Assembly (NCBI GenBank): GCA_007693555.1
Contig: REDJ01000066.1
Span: 1 to 32,844, forward strand
Direction: 5' to 3'
DNA from: Bacteroidota bacterium
GTDB taxonomy: Bacteria; Bacteroidota; Bacteroidia; Bacteroidales; UBA7960
DNA: 32,844 bases
Shown: positions 15,993 through 24,349 of the stretch, one piece after another
How positions within the stretch are numbered: the first letter of the stretch is position 1
Layout: each line of letters opens with the position of its first letter
Program-made: the position numbers and the translations under genes
Notes under the pieces: generated by a model
Seen by the model: the letters and a program-made list of their open reading frames with translations, nothing else
Database searches by the model: none
What the model was told of the DNA's origin: nothing

Positions 15993-17891
15993 TTATTGGG
16001 CATCTGCCCGGATTCGTAAAAATTTATCTGTTATTTGAAAATAATTATTGTGAAGTTTTATGATAAACAATCCCTGTGTTGAAATAGTTGAAAGATCCAG
16101 CGTTATATAACTGGCTGTTTCGGTAGTGTATTGGAAAACTTTTCTGCCGCTTATGTCATATATTTCAATATTAAGAGGTTCGTTATCCGGAAAATTTGAG
16201 AGGTACAAATTTAGTAAATTTAATTTTAACGGATTGGGGCCAATAGCAAGCTCAACAGGTTGACCGGGTTGATAAGGGGGTAATAGTTTGCAAACAAGCG
16301 GAAAAACTGCCAATTCAACATTCAGGGTACCATTCCATGAATCTTCAAAATTGTACCATATGTTATTTTCCCAAAGCTCCCATGCATTTGTGGTCTCTTG
16401 GGTAACTGATGCATACAGTGCCAGGGTATCCTCACCGGGTAGAATAACTCCCATAAAAAACGGGCCGTCAACTACAACTACAGGGTCAAAGAAAAAATGT
16501 GTGAAGCGGGCGTTATGCACATCCTGTTTAATATCGCTTACCAACAAAGTTTTCTGCCTGACGGGGTTTGCTGCAGGTTTGCCGTCAGCACCAGTTTCCC
16601 AAACTGCAGCATAAGCATTGCCGCCTTTGTCGAAAGCTGCTCCAAAGGCCATTACTCCCCCTTCTATAATCGTAAACTCATTTTCGTTTTTAAAGAATTG
16701 CGCTTTGGCTTTGTCATTATAAACATTTGTACCTGTTGCATAACCCCCATCACTGGCCAGGTATAGGTAAAGCGGTCCGTTTTTGACATCTGTATTTAAG
16801 GTATCGCAATAGGCGTATGCAAATTCCGGTGCCACCAATGCATTTGAATTTTTTATAGGTGCCCTGAACCCATTTAAAGTAGCTTGCATGCGATTTGCCT
16901 GTCCGATGGTAAACAAGTTCATACATCTGTCATCAGTATAATCCATATAGTTCATAAACATGTCCTCGCTATCGCATGACACTTGTGGGAAAGACGGACA
17001 ATGATAATAAGCTGTTTCCTGGGTGGGTGTATCGGGTACAAAGTCGGTTGCATCGCAATTGTCTTCATCGCCCCAGGTGTGAACAAGATTAAACCAGTGT
17101 CCCACCTCGTGAGTTAAAGTACGGCCCTGGTTGAAAGGGAATTGTGCAGTACCCAGAGTGCCAAAATTTCGGTATGAAATTACAATACCATCTGTTGCTG
17201 CCGGACCTCCCGGATACTGGGCATAACCCAGATAGTTTGCCTCAAGGTTGCAAACCCAGATGTTGAGATACTGGTCGCGATTCCAGATACTTTTGCCTCC
17301 TTTATCATCAAATTTTACATCGTCGGTATCGAAGGAAAATGATTGAATTTTTGTAGAAGTTCGTGTGATGCCATTTGTAGGAGTGCCATCCGGAGCACGC
17401 CGGGCAAGCCGGAATTCAATACGGCTGTCAGCCGCAATTGATTGAAAAATATCGGGAGTGTTTACCGTATCGGCATTGAATCTTCTGAAATCATCATTCA
17501 ATGCATCAATCTGGGAAAGGATTTGCTCCTCCGAAATGTTTTGTAAAGGTTGGTTTTCATTGTAAACTACATGCACAACTACCGGAATTGTTACAACATC
17601 AAGATTGTGAATAGTTTTTTCGGCATTTTTCAATAACCAGGCCTCTGTGTCTTTCTCAATCTGCCGGCGCTTTAGACGGATTTCCGGGTAACGGGACTCC
17701 TGTATTTCCCGGTACAACTCTGAGCCGCACCGGTGAATGATTGAGTCATGCGTTTTATGAAATCCAGAATCCTCACAACAACCCTGGTGATGTTTTAATT
17801 CTTTCCCATTGACCCCATTTGCTGAAACAGCAATAAAAAAGAAAGACTGAATGGTAATAAGAATCAAAAATCTGTAAAACTGCATGAACAT
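15993..17891 (-). CDS. M43 (pappalysin/cytophagalysin) metalloprotease with type IX sorting domain
   Basis: 632 residues. A signal peptide (about 1-25; an alternative ATG two codons in changes little) and a propeptide-like basic segment with CCED and HRCGSELYREIQ precede the catalytic domain. The zinc site HEVGHWFNLVH lies at 261-271 and the Met-turn MNYMDY at 313-318, both typical of M43 metzincins; conserved Cys residues lie between them. The C-terminal part holds a beta-rich domain and a sorting domain (IGPNPLKLNLLNLYL ... IYDISGRKVFQ), which predicts export by the type IX system and surface attachment or release. Cleavage specificity is unknown, although characterised M43B relatives prefer basic residues. 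First gene of a unit with the PAD-like protein, led by the promoter at 17932-17939. Confidence 0.93.
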   Translation of the reverse strand: MFMQFYRFLILITIQSFFFIAVSANGVNGKELKHHQGCCEDSGFHKTHDSIIHRCGSELYREIQESRYPEIRLKRRQIEKDTEAWLLKNAEKTIHNLDVVTIPVVVHVVYNENQPLQNISEEQILSQIDALNDDFRRFNADTVNTPDIFQSIAADSRIEFRLARRAPDGTPTNGITRTSTKIQSFSFDTDDVKFDDKGGKSIWNRDQYLNIWVCNLEANYLGYAQYPGGPAATDGIVISYRNFGTLGTAQFPFNQGRTLTHEVGHWFNLVHTWGDEDNCDATDFVPDTPTQETAYYHCPSFPQVSCDSEDMFMNYMDYTDDRCMNLFTIGQANRMQATLNGFRAPIKNSNALVAPEFAYAYCDTLNTDVKNGPLYLYLASDGGYATGTNVYNDKAKAQFFKNENEFTIIEGGVMAFGAAFDKGGNAYAAVWETGADGKPAANPVRQKTLLVSDIKQDVHNARFTHFFFDPVVVVDGPFFMGVILPGEDTLALYASVTQETTNAWELWENNIWYNFEDSWNGTLNVELAVFPLVCKLLPPYQPGQPVELAIGPNPLKLNLLNLYLSNFPDNEPLNIEIYDISGRKVFQYTTETASYITLDLSTISTQGLFIIKLHNNYFQITDKFLRIRADAQ

Positions 17892-17931
17892 TATATTAAG
17901 AAGATTCAGGAATTTTCAATTTTTCCAAAAA

Positions 17932-17939
17932 CAAATGTA
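17932..17939 (-). promoter_or_regulatory. -7 promoter element for the M43-PAD unit
   Basis: On the minus strand TACATTTG matches TAnnTTTG exactly and would give a leader of about 35 bases to the ATG at 17891. The -33 box is not clear. Confidence 0.45.
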
Positions 17940-18003
17940 ATGATTTTAAAAGTCCGGAATTTGGCTAATCTTAAGGAGATTTGCGAATTTTTTGAAATAT
18001 GTT

Positions 18004-18282
18004 TCAATAAGTGACATTGAAGGCATTAAAGTTTTGCGGGGGAGTTTCATTTACAAATATATCTTTCACTCGTGCCAGTACAGGGCCTTTTCTGCACCAG
18101 TCAATAAACAGATCCAGGTTTCTTTTATCGCCGCAGGCTTCAATATATACCGAACCGTCTTGCATATTTTTCACGAAACCTTTTATTCCAAACTTCTGTG
18201 CTGCATTTTGGGTGTGATAACGGAAGCCAACACCCTGAACACGACCTTTTATTGTTATACTGACACATCTGTTCTCCTGCAT
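18004..18282 (-). CDS. acyP: Acylphosphatase
   Basis: 92-residue cytoplasmic enzyme that hydrolyses acyl phosphates such as acetyl phosphate or 1,3-bisphosphoglycerate. The signature GRVQGVGFRYHT carries the catalytic Arg21, and GFVKNMQDGSV supplies catalytic Asn39; the length is normal for the family. It follows the exonuclease/GIY-YIG gene by 21 bases and is probably co-transcribed with it. No functional link between the two is evident. Confidence 0.96.
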   Translation of the reverse strand: MQENRCVSITIKGRVQGVGFRYHTQNAAQKFGIKGFVKNMQDGSVYIEACGDKRNLDLFIDWCRKGPVLARVKDIFVNETPPQNFNAFNVTY

Positions 18283-18303
18283 ATACGGCTTATTTTTGGG
18301 GTT

Positions 18304-19671
18304 TTAAAAGTTTATCCTTTTGCCGGTTCTTTTGTTTCTGAGGAAACCTGAAATTATCTGCCTTACATCTTTATTGTCAGTGGCAGGTGTAAGATGGTTT
18401 TTAAAATCTTCTGCTGTGTAAAGTGTTTCTGAATTTTCCACATAACCATAACCAAGGTATTTTCCATTTTCTATGATAATGAATGCAGATTCTGAGGAGG
18501 TGCGCCCGTTGTCCATTACAATAAGGTTCTCCCTGACAAAACCTGCATGTTCAATGGCCTGCCGGGCTCTTATGTTGTAATCTTCAGGAGTTTCAACTCC
18601 TATGCAGGCACCGCGACATTTTTTTACTGCATATTGAAAACAAGCACCACTGGTGCCATAAAGTCCGGTAAGATTCTGACAAAGATTGAATTTATCATTA
18701 AGATTAAATAGAAAGTCTTTTCCTTTTTCCAGACTGGCAAAACTGGTATGGGGCATACTCCCATTGGTATTTTTATCCAGCTTCAGACACACATAACCTT
18801 TTTCATCTTTGTAGCTGTAAAGCCCGTAATTGTATAAGCATCTTCTTTGCTGACGATTAAAAAGTGGTTGATGCAGTTTGATCTCTTCAGATTCTTTAAG
18901 CAATGCCAGCAACTCACTTCCGGTGATTTCATATTGAATGCGTGAAATCATACCTACCATTTCCAGTGCCCTTTTGCTGGTTACTCTGCTCAGATGCGAA
19001 ATAACCCGTTGGCGGATATTTTTACTTTTTCCAATATAAATAATATTATTTTTTTCATCCAGAAAATAGTAAACACCTGTAGTTGTTGGTAGGCTTTCAA
19101 TCATTTGCCTGTCAATGGCAGGATTTATTGGATTGTTATTGAAATCCATCCCCAGGGTTTCCAATAACATGCCATTGTTTCTTTTTTCCAGTAAAAGCTC
19201 AAATAGTTTAACTGTTGCCATTGCATCTCCTGCTGCACGGTGACGGTCTTCAATCATTATATCCAACTCCCTGCAAAGCCGACCCAGGCTGTAAGATTTT
19301 TTTCCTGGAATGAGTTTTCGGCTTAGTTTTACTGTACAGAGGCATTCACGCTGGTAGTAGTAACCCAGGTTTTTGAATTCCGATTTTACGAAATTGTAAT
19401 CAAAGCTGGCGTTGTGAGCTACAAAAACAGTTCCTTCTGTTAATTCAACAATATCTCTTGCCACCTCATAGAACTTTGGAGCACGGGCAACCATTTCATC
19501 AGAAATACCGGTCATACGGGTTATGAAAGGAGGTATGTGTCGTTCAGGATTGATAAGCGTCCTGTATTCTTTTATAACTTTCTCACCATCATGAATATAT
19601 ATGGCTATTTCAGTGATTTTATCACGATAAGGATTACCTCCTGTTGTTTCTATGTCAATGATAGAGTACAC
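18304..19671 (-). CDS. DEDDh exonuclease / GIY-YIG nuclease fusion (Pol III epsilon-like plus UvrC/Cho-like)
   Basis: 455 residues from a GTG at 19671. The frame is open to a TTG at 19704, but a -7 element (19702-19709) overlaps that codon, and the GTG yields MYSIIDIETTGG, the family's usual start. The N-terminal half is a 3'-5' exonuclease of the DnaQ type with Asp6, Glu8, Asp91, His144 and Asp149. The second half is a GIY-YIG endonuclease (GVYYFL at about 199 and IIYIGKSKNIRQRV at about 210-223, then LFNRQQRRC), followed by a Cys-containing C-terminal region as in UvrC/Cho. Such fusions are known in Bacteroidota and Actinobacteria and probably act in DNA repair; their precise role is poorly defined. 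Acylphosphatase follows 21 bases downstream. Confidence 0.92.
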   Translation of the reverse strand: MYSIIDIETTGGNPYRDKITEIAIYIHDGEKVIKEYRTLINPERHIPPFITRMTGISDEMVARAPKFYEVARDIVELTEGTVFVAHNASFDYNFVKSEFKNLGYYYQRECLCTVKLSRKLIPGKKSYSLGRLCRELDIMIEDRHRAAGDAMATVKLFELLLEKRNNGMLLETLGMDFNNNPINPAIDRQMIESLPTTTGVYYFLDEKNNIIYIGKSKNIRQRVISHLSRVTSKRALEMVGMISRIQYEITGSELLALLKESEEIKLHQPLFNRQQRRCLYNYGLYSYKDEKGYVCLKLDKNTNGSMPHTSFASLEKGKDFLFNLNDKFNLCQNLTGLYGTSGACFQYAVKKCRGACIGVETPEDYNIRARQAIEHAGFVRENLIVMDNGRTSSESAFIIIENGKYLGYGYVENSETLYTAEDFKNHLTPATDNKDVRQIISGFLRNKRTGKRINF

Positions 19672-19701
19672 CTTATTTTTTGAAGAAAATTTTGATACCC
19701 A

Positions 19702-19709
19702 CAAAAATA
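19702..19709 (-). promoter_or_regulatory. -7 promoter element that decides the exonuclease start
   Basis: On the minus strand TATTTTTG matches TAnnTTTG exactly. Transcription would begin near 19695, leaving the TTG at 19704 outside the mRNA and a leader of about 24 bases before the GTG at 19671, which has an A-rich AAAAAATAAG in front. Confidence 0.5.
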
Positions 19710-19877
19710 GTCCTTATATCAGAAAAACTGTTGTATTGAAACCTTTTTTAATGTTAAAACAAGAAAGCTTTAAAAAAATGTTCAATAAATTCTCAATATA
19801 ATTAAACAAATTTATTTAACCTCTGTTATATTCCCGTTTTCCACTTTATTTAAAAATATTAACGTAAAATAAACATT

Positions 19878-20714
19878 ATGAAAAACTTAGGTAATGCTAC
19901 TTTTGAAAACTATGTAGGCCTTGAACAGGGCTTAAGTGAAATGGGATACCAGATGGTAGCTCATGTTCTTACTTTAGGTTATGCTGTAATGCTGGCCGGA
20001 TTATTTTATTTTATCCTAACCATGAAAACTGTTGCTCCAAGATTCCGCACATCTTCTGTGTTATCAGTGGTAGTTATGGTTTCTGCATTTCTGTTACTTT
20101 TTGCGCAGGCAAATAACTGGACAAGCAGCTTTGTATTTGATGCCGAAAGGGGCAGGTACTTCCTTGGTGATGGACAGGACCTGTTTAACAATGGTTATAG
20201 ATACTTAAACTGGTTGATTGATGTACCCATGTTGCTCTTCCAGATTTTATTTGTTGTAACCCTTACTACATCAAAGTTCTCAAGCATAAGAAATCAGTTT
20301 TGGTTTTCAGGTGCTGCCATGATCATTACAGGATACATTGGTCAGTATTATGAAGTAACCAACATTACTGCATTCTTCGCATGGGGTGCAATATCAACTG
20401 CATTCTTCATCCACATTCTTTACCTGATGAGAAAAGTAATCAGTGAAGGTAAGCAAGGAATTCCTGCAAAGGCTCAAAAAACTCTCAATACAATATGGGT
20501 TCTTTTCCTTGTATCATGGATGCTTTATCCGGGTGCTTACCTGATGCCTCACCTGGCAGGATTGGAAGGTGCATTCTTCAGTGAAATTGGTGTGGTTGGC
20601 CGTCAAATAACCTATACCATTGCTGATGTTTCATCAAAGGTAATTTACGGTGTACTGCTTACTGTGGTTGCACAAACCCTGAGCAAGGAGCAAGGTTATG
20701 TGGAAACAAACTAA
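19878..20714 (+). CDS. Light-driven sodium-pump rhodopsin (NDQ type, KR2-like)
   Basis: 278-residue seven-helix microbial rhodopsin in the inner membrane. Helix C reads RYLNWLIDVPMLLFQ, giving Asn111, Asp115 and Gln122: the NDQ motif of light-driven outward sodium pumps, which pump protons when sodium is scarce. The retinal Schiff base lysine is Lys254 in ADVSSKVIYG with Asp250 before it. Numbering runs one behind KR2 throughout, so His29, Arg108, Glu159 and Arg242 match KR2 residues His30, Arg109, Glu160 and Arg243. KR2 uptake-cavity residues Asn61 and Gly263 are here Ser60 and Thr262. Monocistronic, starting at the ATG and ending at a strong terminator. No retinal or carotenoid synthesis gene is in the window, so retinal must come from elsewhere in the genome or the medium. 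Confidence 0.97.
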   Translation: MKNLGNATFENYVGLEQGLSEMGYQMVAHVLTLGYAVMLAGLFYFILTMKTVAPRFRTSSVLSVVVMVSAFLLLFAQANNWTSSFVFDAERGRYFLGDGQDLFNNGYRYLNWLIDVPMLLFQILFVVTLTTSKFSSIRNQFWFSGAAMIITGYIGQYYEVTNITAFFAWGAISTAFFIHILYLMRKVISEGKQGIPAKAQKTLNTIWVLFLVSWMLYPGAYLMPHLAGLEGAFFSEIGVVGRQITYTIADVSSKVIYGVLLTVVAQTLSKEQGYVETN

Positions 20715-20748
20715 ATTCTTGCTTTTAATTTTACATTAAATAAAAAAG

Positions 20749-20773
20749 GCCATCAGAAATGATGGCTTTTTTA
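20749..20773 (+). terminator. Intrinsic terminator of the rhodopsin gene
   Basis: GCCATC (20749-20754), loop AGAAAT, and GATGGC (20761-20766) are followed by a run of seven T. An A-run precedes the stem, so it may work in both directions. Confidence 0.9.
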
Positions 20774-20842
20774 TTTGGTTTCAATACAGTTTTTATTTCA
20801 TAAAGCGAGGAATTATCGAAACCTAAATTCTTTATTGAATTA

Positions 20843-21940
20843 GTGTTAACTTTAAAACACAACAATAAATCTTTTAATCATCCAAAAGTTTTGAGAAAAA
20901 CAAAATTTCTGATAATAGGGCAGGGGCTGGCAGGCACATTGCTGGCAACAGAGCTGTGGAAACAAAATGCAGATTTCCTGGTGCTGGATAATCCTTCACC
21001 TGAAGCTGCTTCGCAGGTGGCGGGTGGTGCATTTATTCCCATAGTATTCCGCACATTGAAGAAAGCAGAAATGATAGATGATTACTTACCTGCTTTAAAA
21101 AATACCTATGGCTTTTTTGAAAATCTCACAGGAAGCAGGTTTTTCCATCTTGTTCCTTCTTTAAAGCTCTTTCCCAAAGATGACATACCAAAGTGGCAGC
21201 AGGCAAAGGATTCTGCTGCAGGTACGTTTATCACCGACCTTAAAGAATCATTAAACCTTCCTGGTATCAAGCCTGAATTTGGCGGAGCTGTAATAGAACC
21301 TTCGGGGTGGGTTGATATAAAGATGCTCACAGCACTTATGGGGGAGTGGTTTCTGGAAAATAATCTTCTCATTCAGGAGAAACTTGATTACAGCATGATT
21401 GAATTCGAAAAGGATGGGGTGGTTATAAATTCCAGCATCAGGGCTGAAAAAATAATTTTTTGCGAAGGTGCATCAGCAATTAAAAATCCATGGTTTAAAA
21501 ACGCCGGATTTTCTCTCAACAAGGGTGAGATTATTGATATTGAAGCATCCGGAATTTCTGATGAATATATCCTGAGAAGTGAAGTTTTTGTGTTGCCACT
21601 CGGAAAAAAAACATTCAGGGTTGGAGCAACTTACGATAGAAACAATATTGACAATAATCCTTCACCTGCCGGCAAGCAACAATTGCTGCAAAAGCTACAA
21701 TATTTTTTGGATACTCCTGTAAGTGTACGATCTCATTGGGCAGGCATACGACCTTCTGTAAAAGACCGAAAACCTCTTTTGGGAGCTCATCCGGAAATGC
21801 TCCGGTTGAATATTTTTAACGGTCTGGGTTCAAAGGGTGTTCTTTTTGCACCTTACTGGGCCGCAAAAATGGCTGCATTTCTTTTGCATGGTGAGGCACT
21901 ACCTGACATGGTGAATGTAAACAGGTATTTCAAAAGCTGA
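20843..21940 (+). CDS. FAD-dependent oxidoreductase, DAO family
   Basis: 365 residues. A dinucleotide-binding Rossmann motif lies near the N terminus (KFLIIGQGLAGTLLA, about 21-35), followed by AASQVAGGAFIP, which in D-amino-acid oxidase-like (DAO) proteins contacts FAD. The C-terminal FAD-binding part is WAGIRPSVKDRKPLLG with FNGLGSKGVLFAPYWA. Relatives oxidise amines or amino acids (glycine oxidase/ThiO, D-amino-acid oxidase); the substrate is not readable. No ATG lies in a suitable place: the frame opens after a TAA at 20801-20803, the best start is GTG at 20843, and a TTG a few codons before the Rossmann motif is possible. It follows the rhodopsin terminator, so it is probably transcribed separately. 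Confidence 0.85.
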   Translation: MLTLKHNNKSFNHPKVLRKTKFLIIGQGLAGTLLATELWKQNADFLVLDNPSPEAASQVAGGAFIPIVFRTLKKAEMIDDYLPALKNTYGFFENLTGSRFFHLVPSLKLFPKDDIPKWQQAKDSAAGTFITDLKESLNLPGIKPEFGGAVIEPSGWVDIKMLTALMGEWFLENNLLIQEKLDYSMIEFEKDGVVINSSIRAEKIIFCEGASAIKNPWFKNAGFSLNKGEIIDIEASGISDEYILRSEVFVLPLGKKTFRVGATYDRNNIDNNPSPAGKQQLLQKLQYFLDTPVSVRSHWAGIRPSVKDRKPLLGAHPEMLRLNIFNGLGSKGVLFAPYWAAKMAAFLLHGEALPDMVNVNRYFKS

Positions 21941-21990
21941 GAAGATTGTTCGAAAAGTCTGAATCGAAGCGATTATATATATAAATCAGG

Positions 21991-22065
21991 TTAACCCTTC
22001 CCTAAAGGGAACTGGATTTTCAGCACTTTCCCCTTTAAGGGTGCGGGGTAAAAGTGATGAAAATC
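21991..22065. repeat. REP-like intergenic palindromic element
   Basis: Between convergent genes lie TTCCCTAAAGGGAA (21998-22011, palindromic), then a long imperfect hairpin: GATTTTCAGCACTTT (22015-22029) pairs 14 of 15 with AAAGTGATGAAAATC (22051-22065), and inside it CCCC (22030-22033) pairs with GGGG (22045-22048). The loop contains CCCTTTAAGGG (22031-22041). The GC-rich, compact, multi-palindrome layout resembles dispersed REP/BIME elements. No second copy is visible in this window. It could also end transcription from both sides. Confidence 0.65.
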
Positions 22066-22100
22066 AAATAAACGGACTTCAGAAACAACCTAAGTGACTT

Positions 22101-23762
22101 TTATTCTACCTGATCATACAAAAACCGTTTTATGCTTTTTTTAGGTGTTTTTTCGAATTCCTCGGCAAATATACTGGTAGAAGCTATACTCATGTGAGTT
22201 GGCAGAGTTTCGTTAAGGTTTTTCCGGTGTTTCTCAAATATCTCTTTCAAATCCTTTTCTGATAAACCCTTATTATCCGTCACCTCGTAATCAGGATATA
22301 TGAGTGCCACCAGCCTGCCATTCTTTTCAACCACCAGGGATTCCTGCACAAAATCAAGGTTATTTAAACGGGCTTCAATTTCCTCGGGATAGATATTTTT
22401 GCCGGATGCCCCCAGTATCATACTTTTTATCCGGCCTTTTATATACACAAAACCCTCTTCATCAATTAATCCAAGGTCGCCGGTATGCATCCATCCGTCA
22501 GGTTCAAGGGTAGCTTTTGTAGCCTGGGGATTTTTGTAATAGCCTTTCATTACGTTTTCTCCCTTTACCATTATTTCTCCGGCTATTTTTCCGGGATCTT
22601 CCGAATCAATTTTTATCTCCAGCGTGTCTACTACTTTGCCTGCAGAACCCAGCCTTGTTTTATCCCAATTGGCATAACTGATTAACGGGCCACATTCTGT
22701 CATGCCATAACCAATGGAAAACGGAAACTTTATTTTATTCAAAAATTCCTCTACTTCCTTGCTGAGCGGGGCTCCACCTATTACCACTTCATGAAAGTTT
22801 CCACCAAAAGCATCCATCAGCTTCTTTCTCACCTTGGCTTGAATAACACTGCTTATCACGGGCGTTTTCAGTAATATTTGCACCGCAGGCTTACTGATAA
22901 CAGGCAGCAGTTGTTTTTTGTAAATCTTTTCCATAATCAGCGGAACTGCAAGAACCAACCTGGGTTTGATCTCCGAGAAGGCTTTCAGGATGATTTGCGG
23001 GGATGGAGTTTTGGTAAGAAAAGTTATATGGCATCCCAGGTTGAAAGGCCATAAAAATTCAAATGCACAACCATAGGCGTGTGCAAGGGGCAGAAAGGAA
23101 ACGATTTTGTGGCCCGGCTCCAGTGGCATGTTTTTATTGGCATAAATTACATTGGCTGCCAGATTATTATGTGTCAGCATTACTCCTTTGGTAAATCCTG
23201 TGGTACCGGAAGTGTAGCTCAATACAGCAAGGTTCTCATTTCCAACATCAGGCAGTTGAAAATTTCCTGCTGAAAGACCTTCCGGATATTTTTCGTGAAA
23301 TGCTTCATCAAGCTTCTCCAGTTTTTTACCGGTTTTTTTAGATTTACAATCACACAGGAGTGAAAAATCAGATAAAGAAAAGATATATTCCACTTCCTTC
23401 ATTTGTTCTCTTGTGAGGTTCTCAAAAATATTGTCTGCAACAAACAACAACCGGCTGTCGGAGTGATTCACAATGTGATGAATATCGTTGGGTTTGAAAT
23501 CGGGCAGCACAGGCACAATCACCGCACCCCAGGTGATGGCTGCCAGATATGTAATTCCCCAATTTACAGAGTTTTTACCCACAAGAGCAATTTTTTCACC
23601 TTGTCTTACCTGGCATATTTCAAAAATTAAATGTAAGCGGGCTATTCTGCCTGCCGCTTCACCGTAATTGATGCATTCTCCCTGGTAATTGGCCAGGGCA
23701 GGTACATTCCAGTTTTTTCGAATACTATTGCCTAATTGATCAACTAATTTTTCCTGCATCAT
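22101..23762 (-). CDS. Acyl-CoA synthetase (AMP-forming), long-chain fatty acid ligase-like
   Basis: 553-residue ANL-superfamily ligase, shorter than the 643-residue enzyme at 3259-5190. Motifs: YTSGTTGFTKGVMLTH (183-198), GYGMTECGPLISY, GWMHTGDLGLIDEEGF and the C-terminal lid KGRIKSMILGASGKNIYPEEIE with its catalytic lysine further on (KTPKKSIKRF). It forms acyl-CoA, or possibly acyl-ACP, from a carboxylic acid with ATP. It has no signal peptide. Two adjacent ATG codons (23762 and 23759) make the start uncertain by one residue. It is monocistronic in the window, with a possible -7 element at 23825-23832. The substrate is not determinable from sequence. Confidence 0.93.
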   Translation of the reverse strand: MMQEKLVDQLGNSIRKNWNVPALANYQGECINYGEAAGRIARLHLIFEICQVRQGEKIALVGKNSVNWGITYLAAITWGAVIVPVLPDFKPNDIHHIVNHSDSRLLFVADNIFENLTREQMKEVEYIFSLSDFSLLCDCKSKKTGKKLEKLDEAFHEKYPEGLSAGNFQLPDVGNENLAVLSYTSGTTGFTKGVMLTHNNLAANVIYANKNMPLEPGHKIVSFLPLAHAYGCAFEFLWPFNLGCHITFLTKTPSPQIILKAFSEIKPRLVLAVPLIMEKIYKKQLLPVISKPAVQILLKTPVISSVIQAKVRKKLMDAFGGNFHEVVIGGAPLSKEVEEFLNKIKFPFSIGYGMTECGPLISYANWDKTRLGSAGKVVDTLEIKIDSEDPGKIAGEIMVKGENVMKGYYKNPQATKATLEPDGWMHTGDLGLIDEEGFVYIKGRIKSMILGASGKNIYPEEIEARLNNLDFVQESLVVEKNGRLVALIYPDYEVTDNKGLSEKDLKEIFEKHRKNLNETLPTHMSIASTSIFAEEFEKTPKKSIKRFLYDQVE

Positions 23763-24349
23763 GATAGAAGATTTTTGGTTAGAAAATCAGACTTTTTTTA
23801 TTCTCATTTCAGCTTTCAAGAGCGCCAAATTAGCAAAATTTTCAGGAAAAACATCGAATTATAAAAAATATATTGAATGAACGGATGTATTAATTAAGTG
23901 TTTGTTTTTCAGTTTTCTAAATGAATAAGAACTTTGATATTTTCTGGAATTTCATGAATTTGATTGCCTGATATTCTAAGTTACCACGTTTCTGTATGGT
24001 GTAAAATGTTGTAATGACAACTATACCAATAATGTAACCGTAAATGCTATTTTTTAGCATCAGGCGCGTAATGTTAAAATTATGGTAGAAAGATAAATCA
24101 GCCAATACCCCTAAAGCCGCATACCGGCGAAATTTATTGTTTTGCATAATACACTGGTTGTCTGAATTAAACACAGGTTGCCAGTAGTAGTGCAACAAAG
24201 AGAAGTAAAGGACTTTGTAAATGTGAAAGCACTTTAACTGACAACCGCGAAATAAATTTTAAAATTCATAGGGTTAAATATACACTCCGGGGTCTAAGGA
24301 ATAAAGAGAATAAAATTTGATTTATCTTCACATAAAAAAAAACATAACA
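23763..24349. other. 587-base AT-rich divergent spacer
   Basis: The spacer lies between the minus-strand acyl-CoA synthetase and the plus-strand sensor paralogue. On the minus strand TAATTTGG (plus bases 23825-23832), preceded by TTTTGC, may be a -7 element one base short of consensus, for the synthetase. An ORF at 23917-24198 on the minus strand could encode 93 residues with one hydrophobic helix (IYGYIIGIVVITTFYTI), but it has no recognisable domain or ribosome binding site and is probably chance. Before the plus-strand gene, TTATCTTCAC at about 24321-24330 may be a -7 region. No repeat or RNA gene was recognised. Confidence 0.4.

Noticed and set aside
19878-20714. Proteorhodopsin (proton pump)
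   Set aside because: The position of the proton-pump Asp in helix C is Asn111, with Asp115 and Gln122, which is the sodium-pump motif.
23917-24198. 93-codon minus-strand ORF in the divergent spacer
   Set aside because: It has one hydrophobic stretch but no homologous motif and no ribosome binding signal; chance in AT-rich DNA is more likely. It is described with the spacer.
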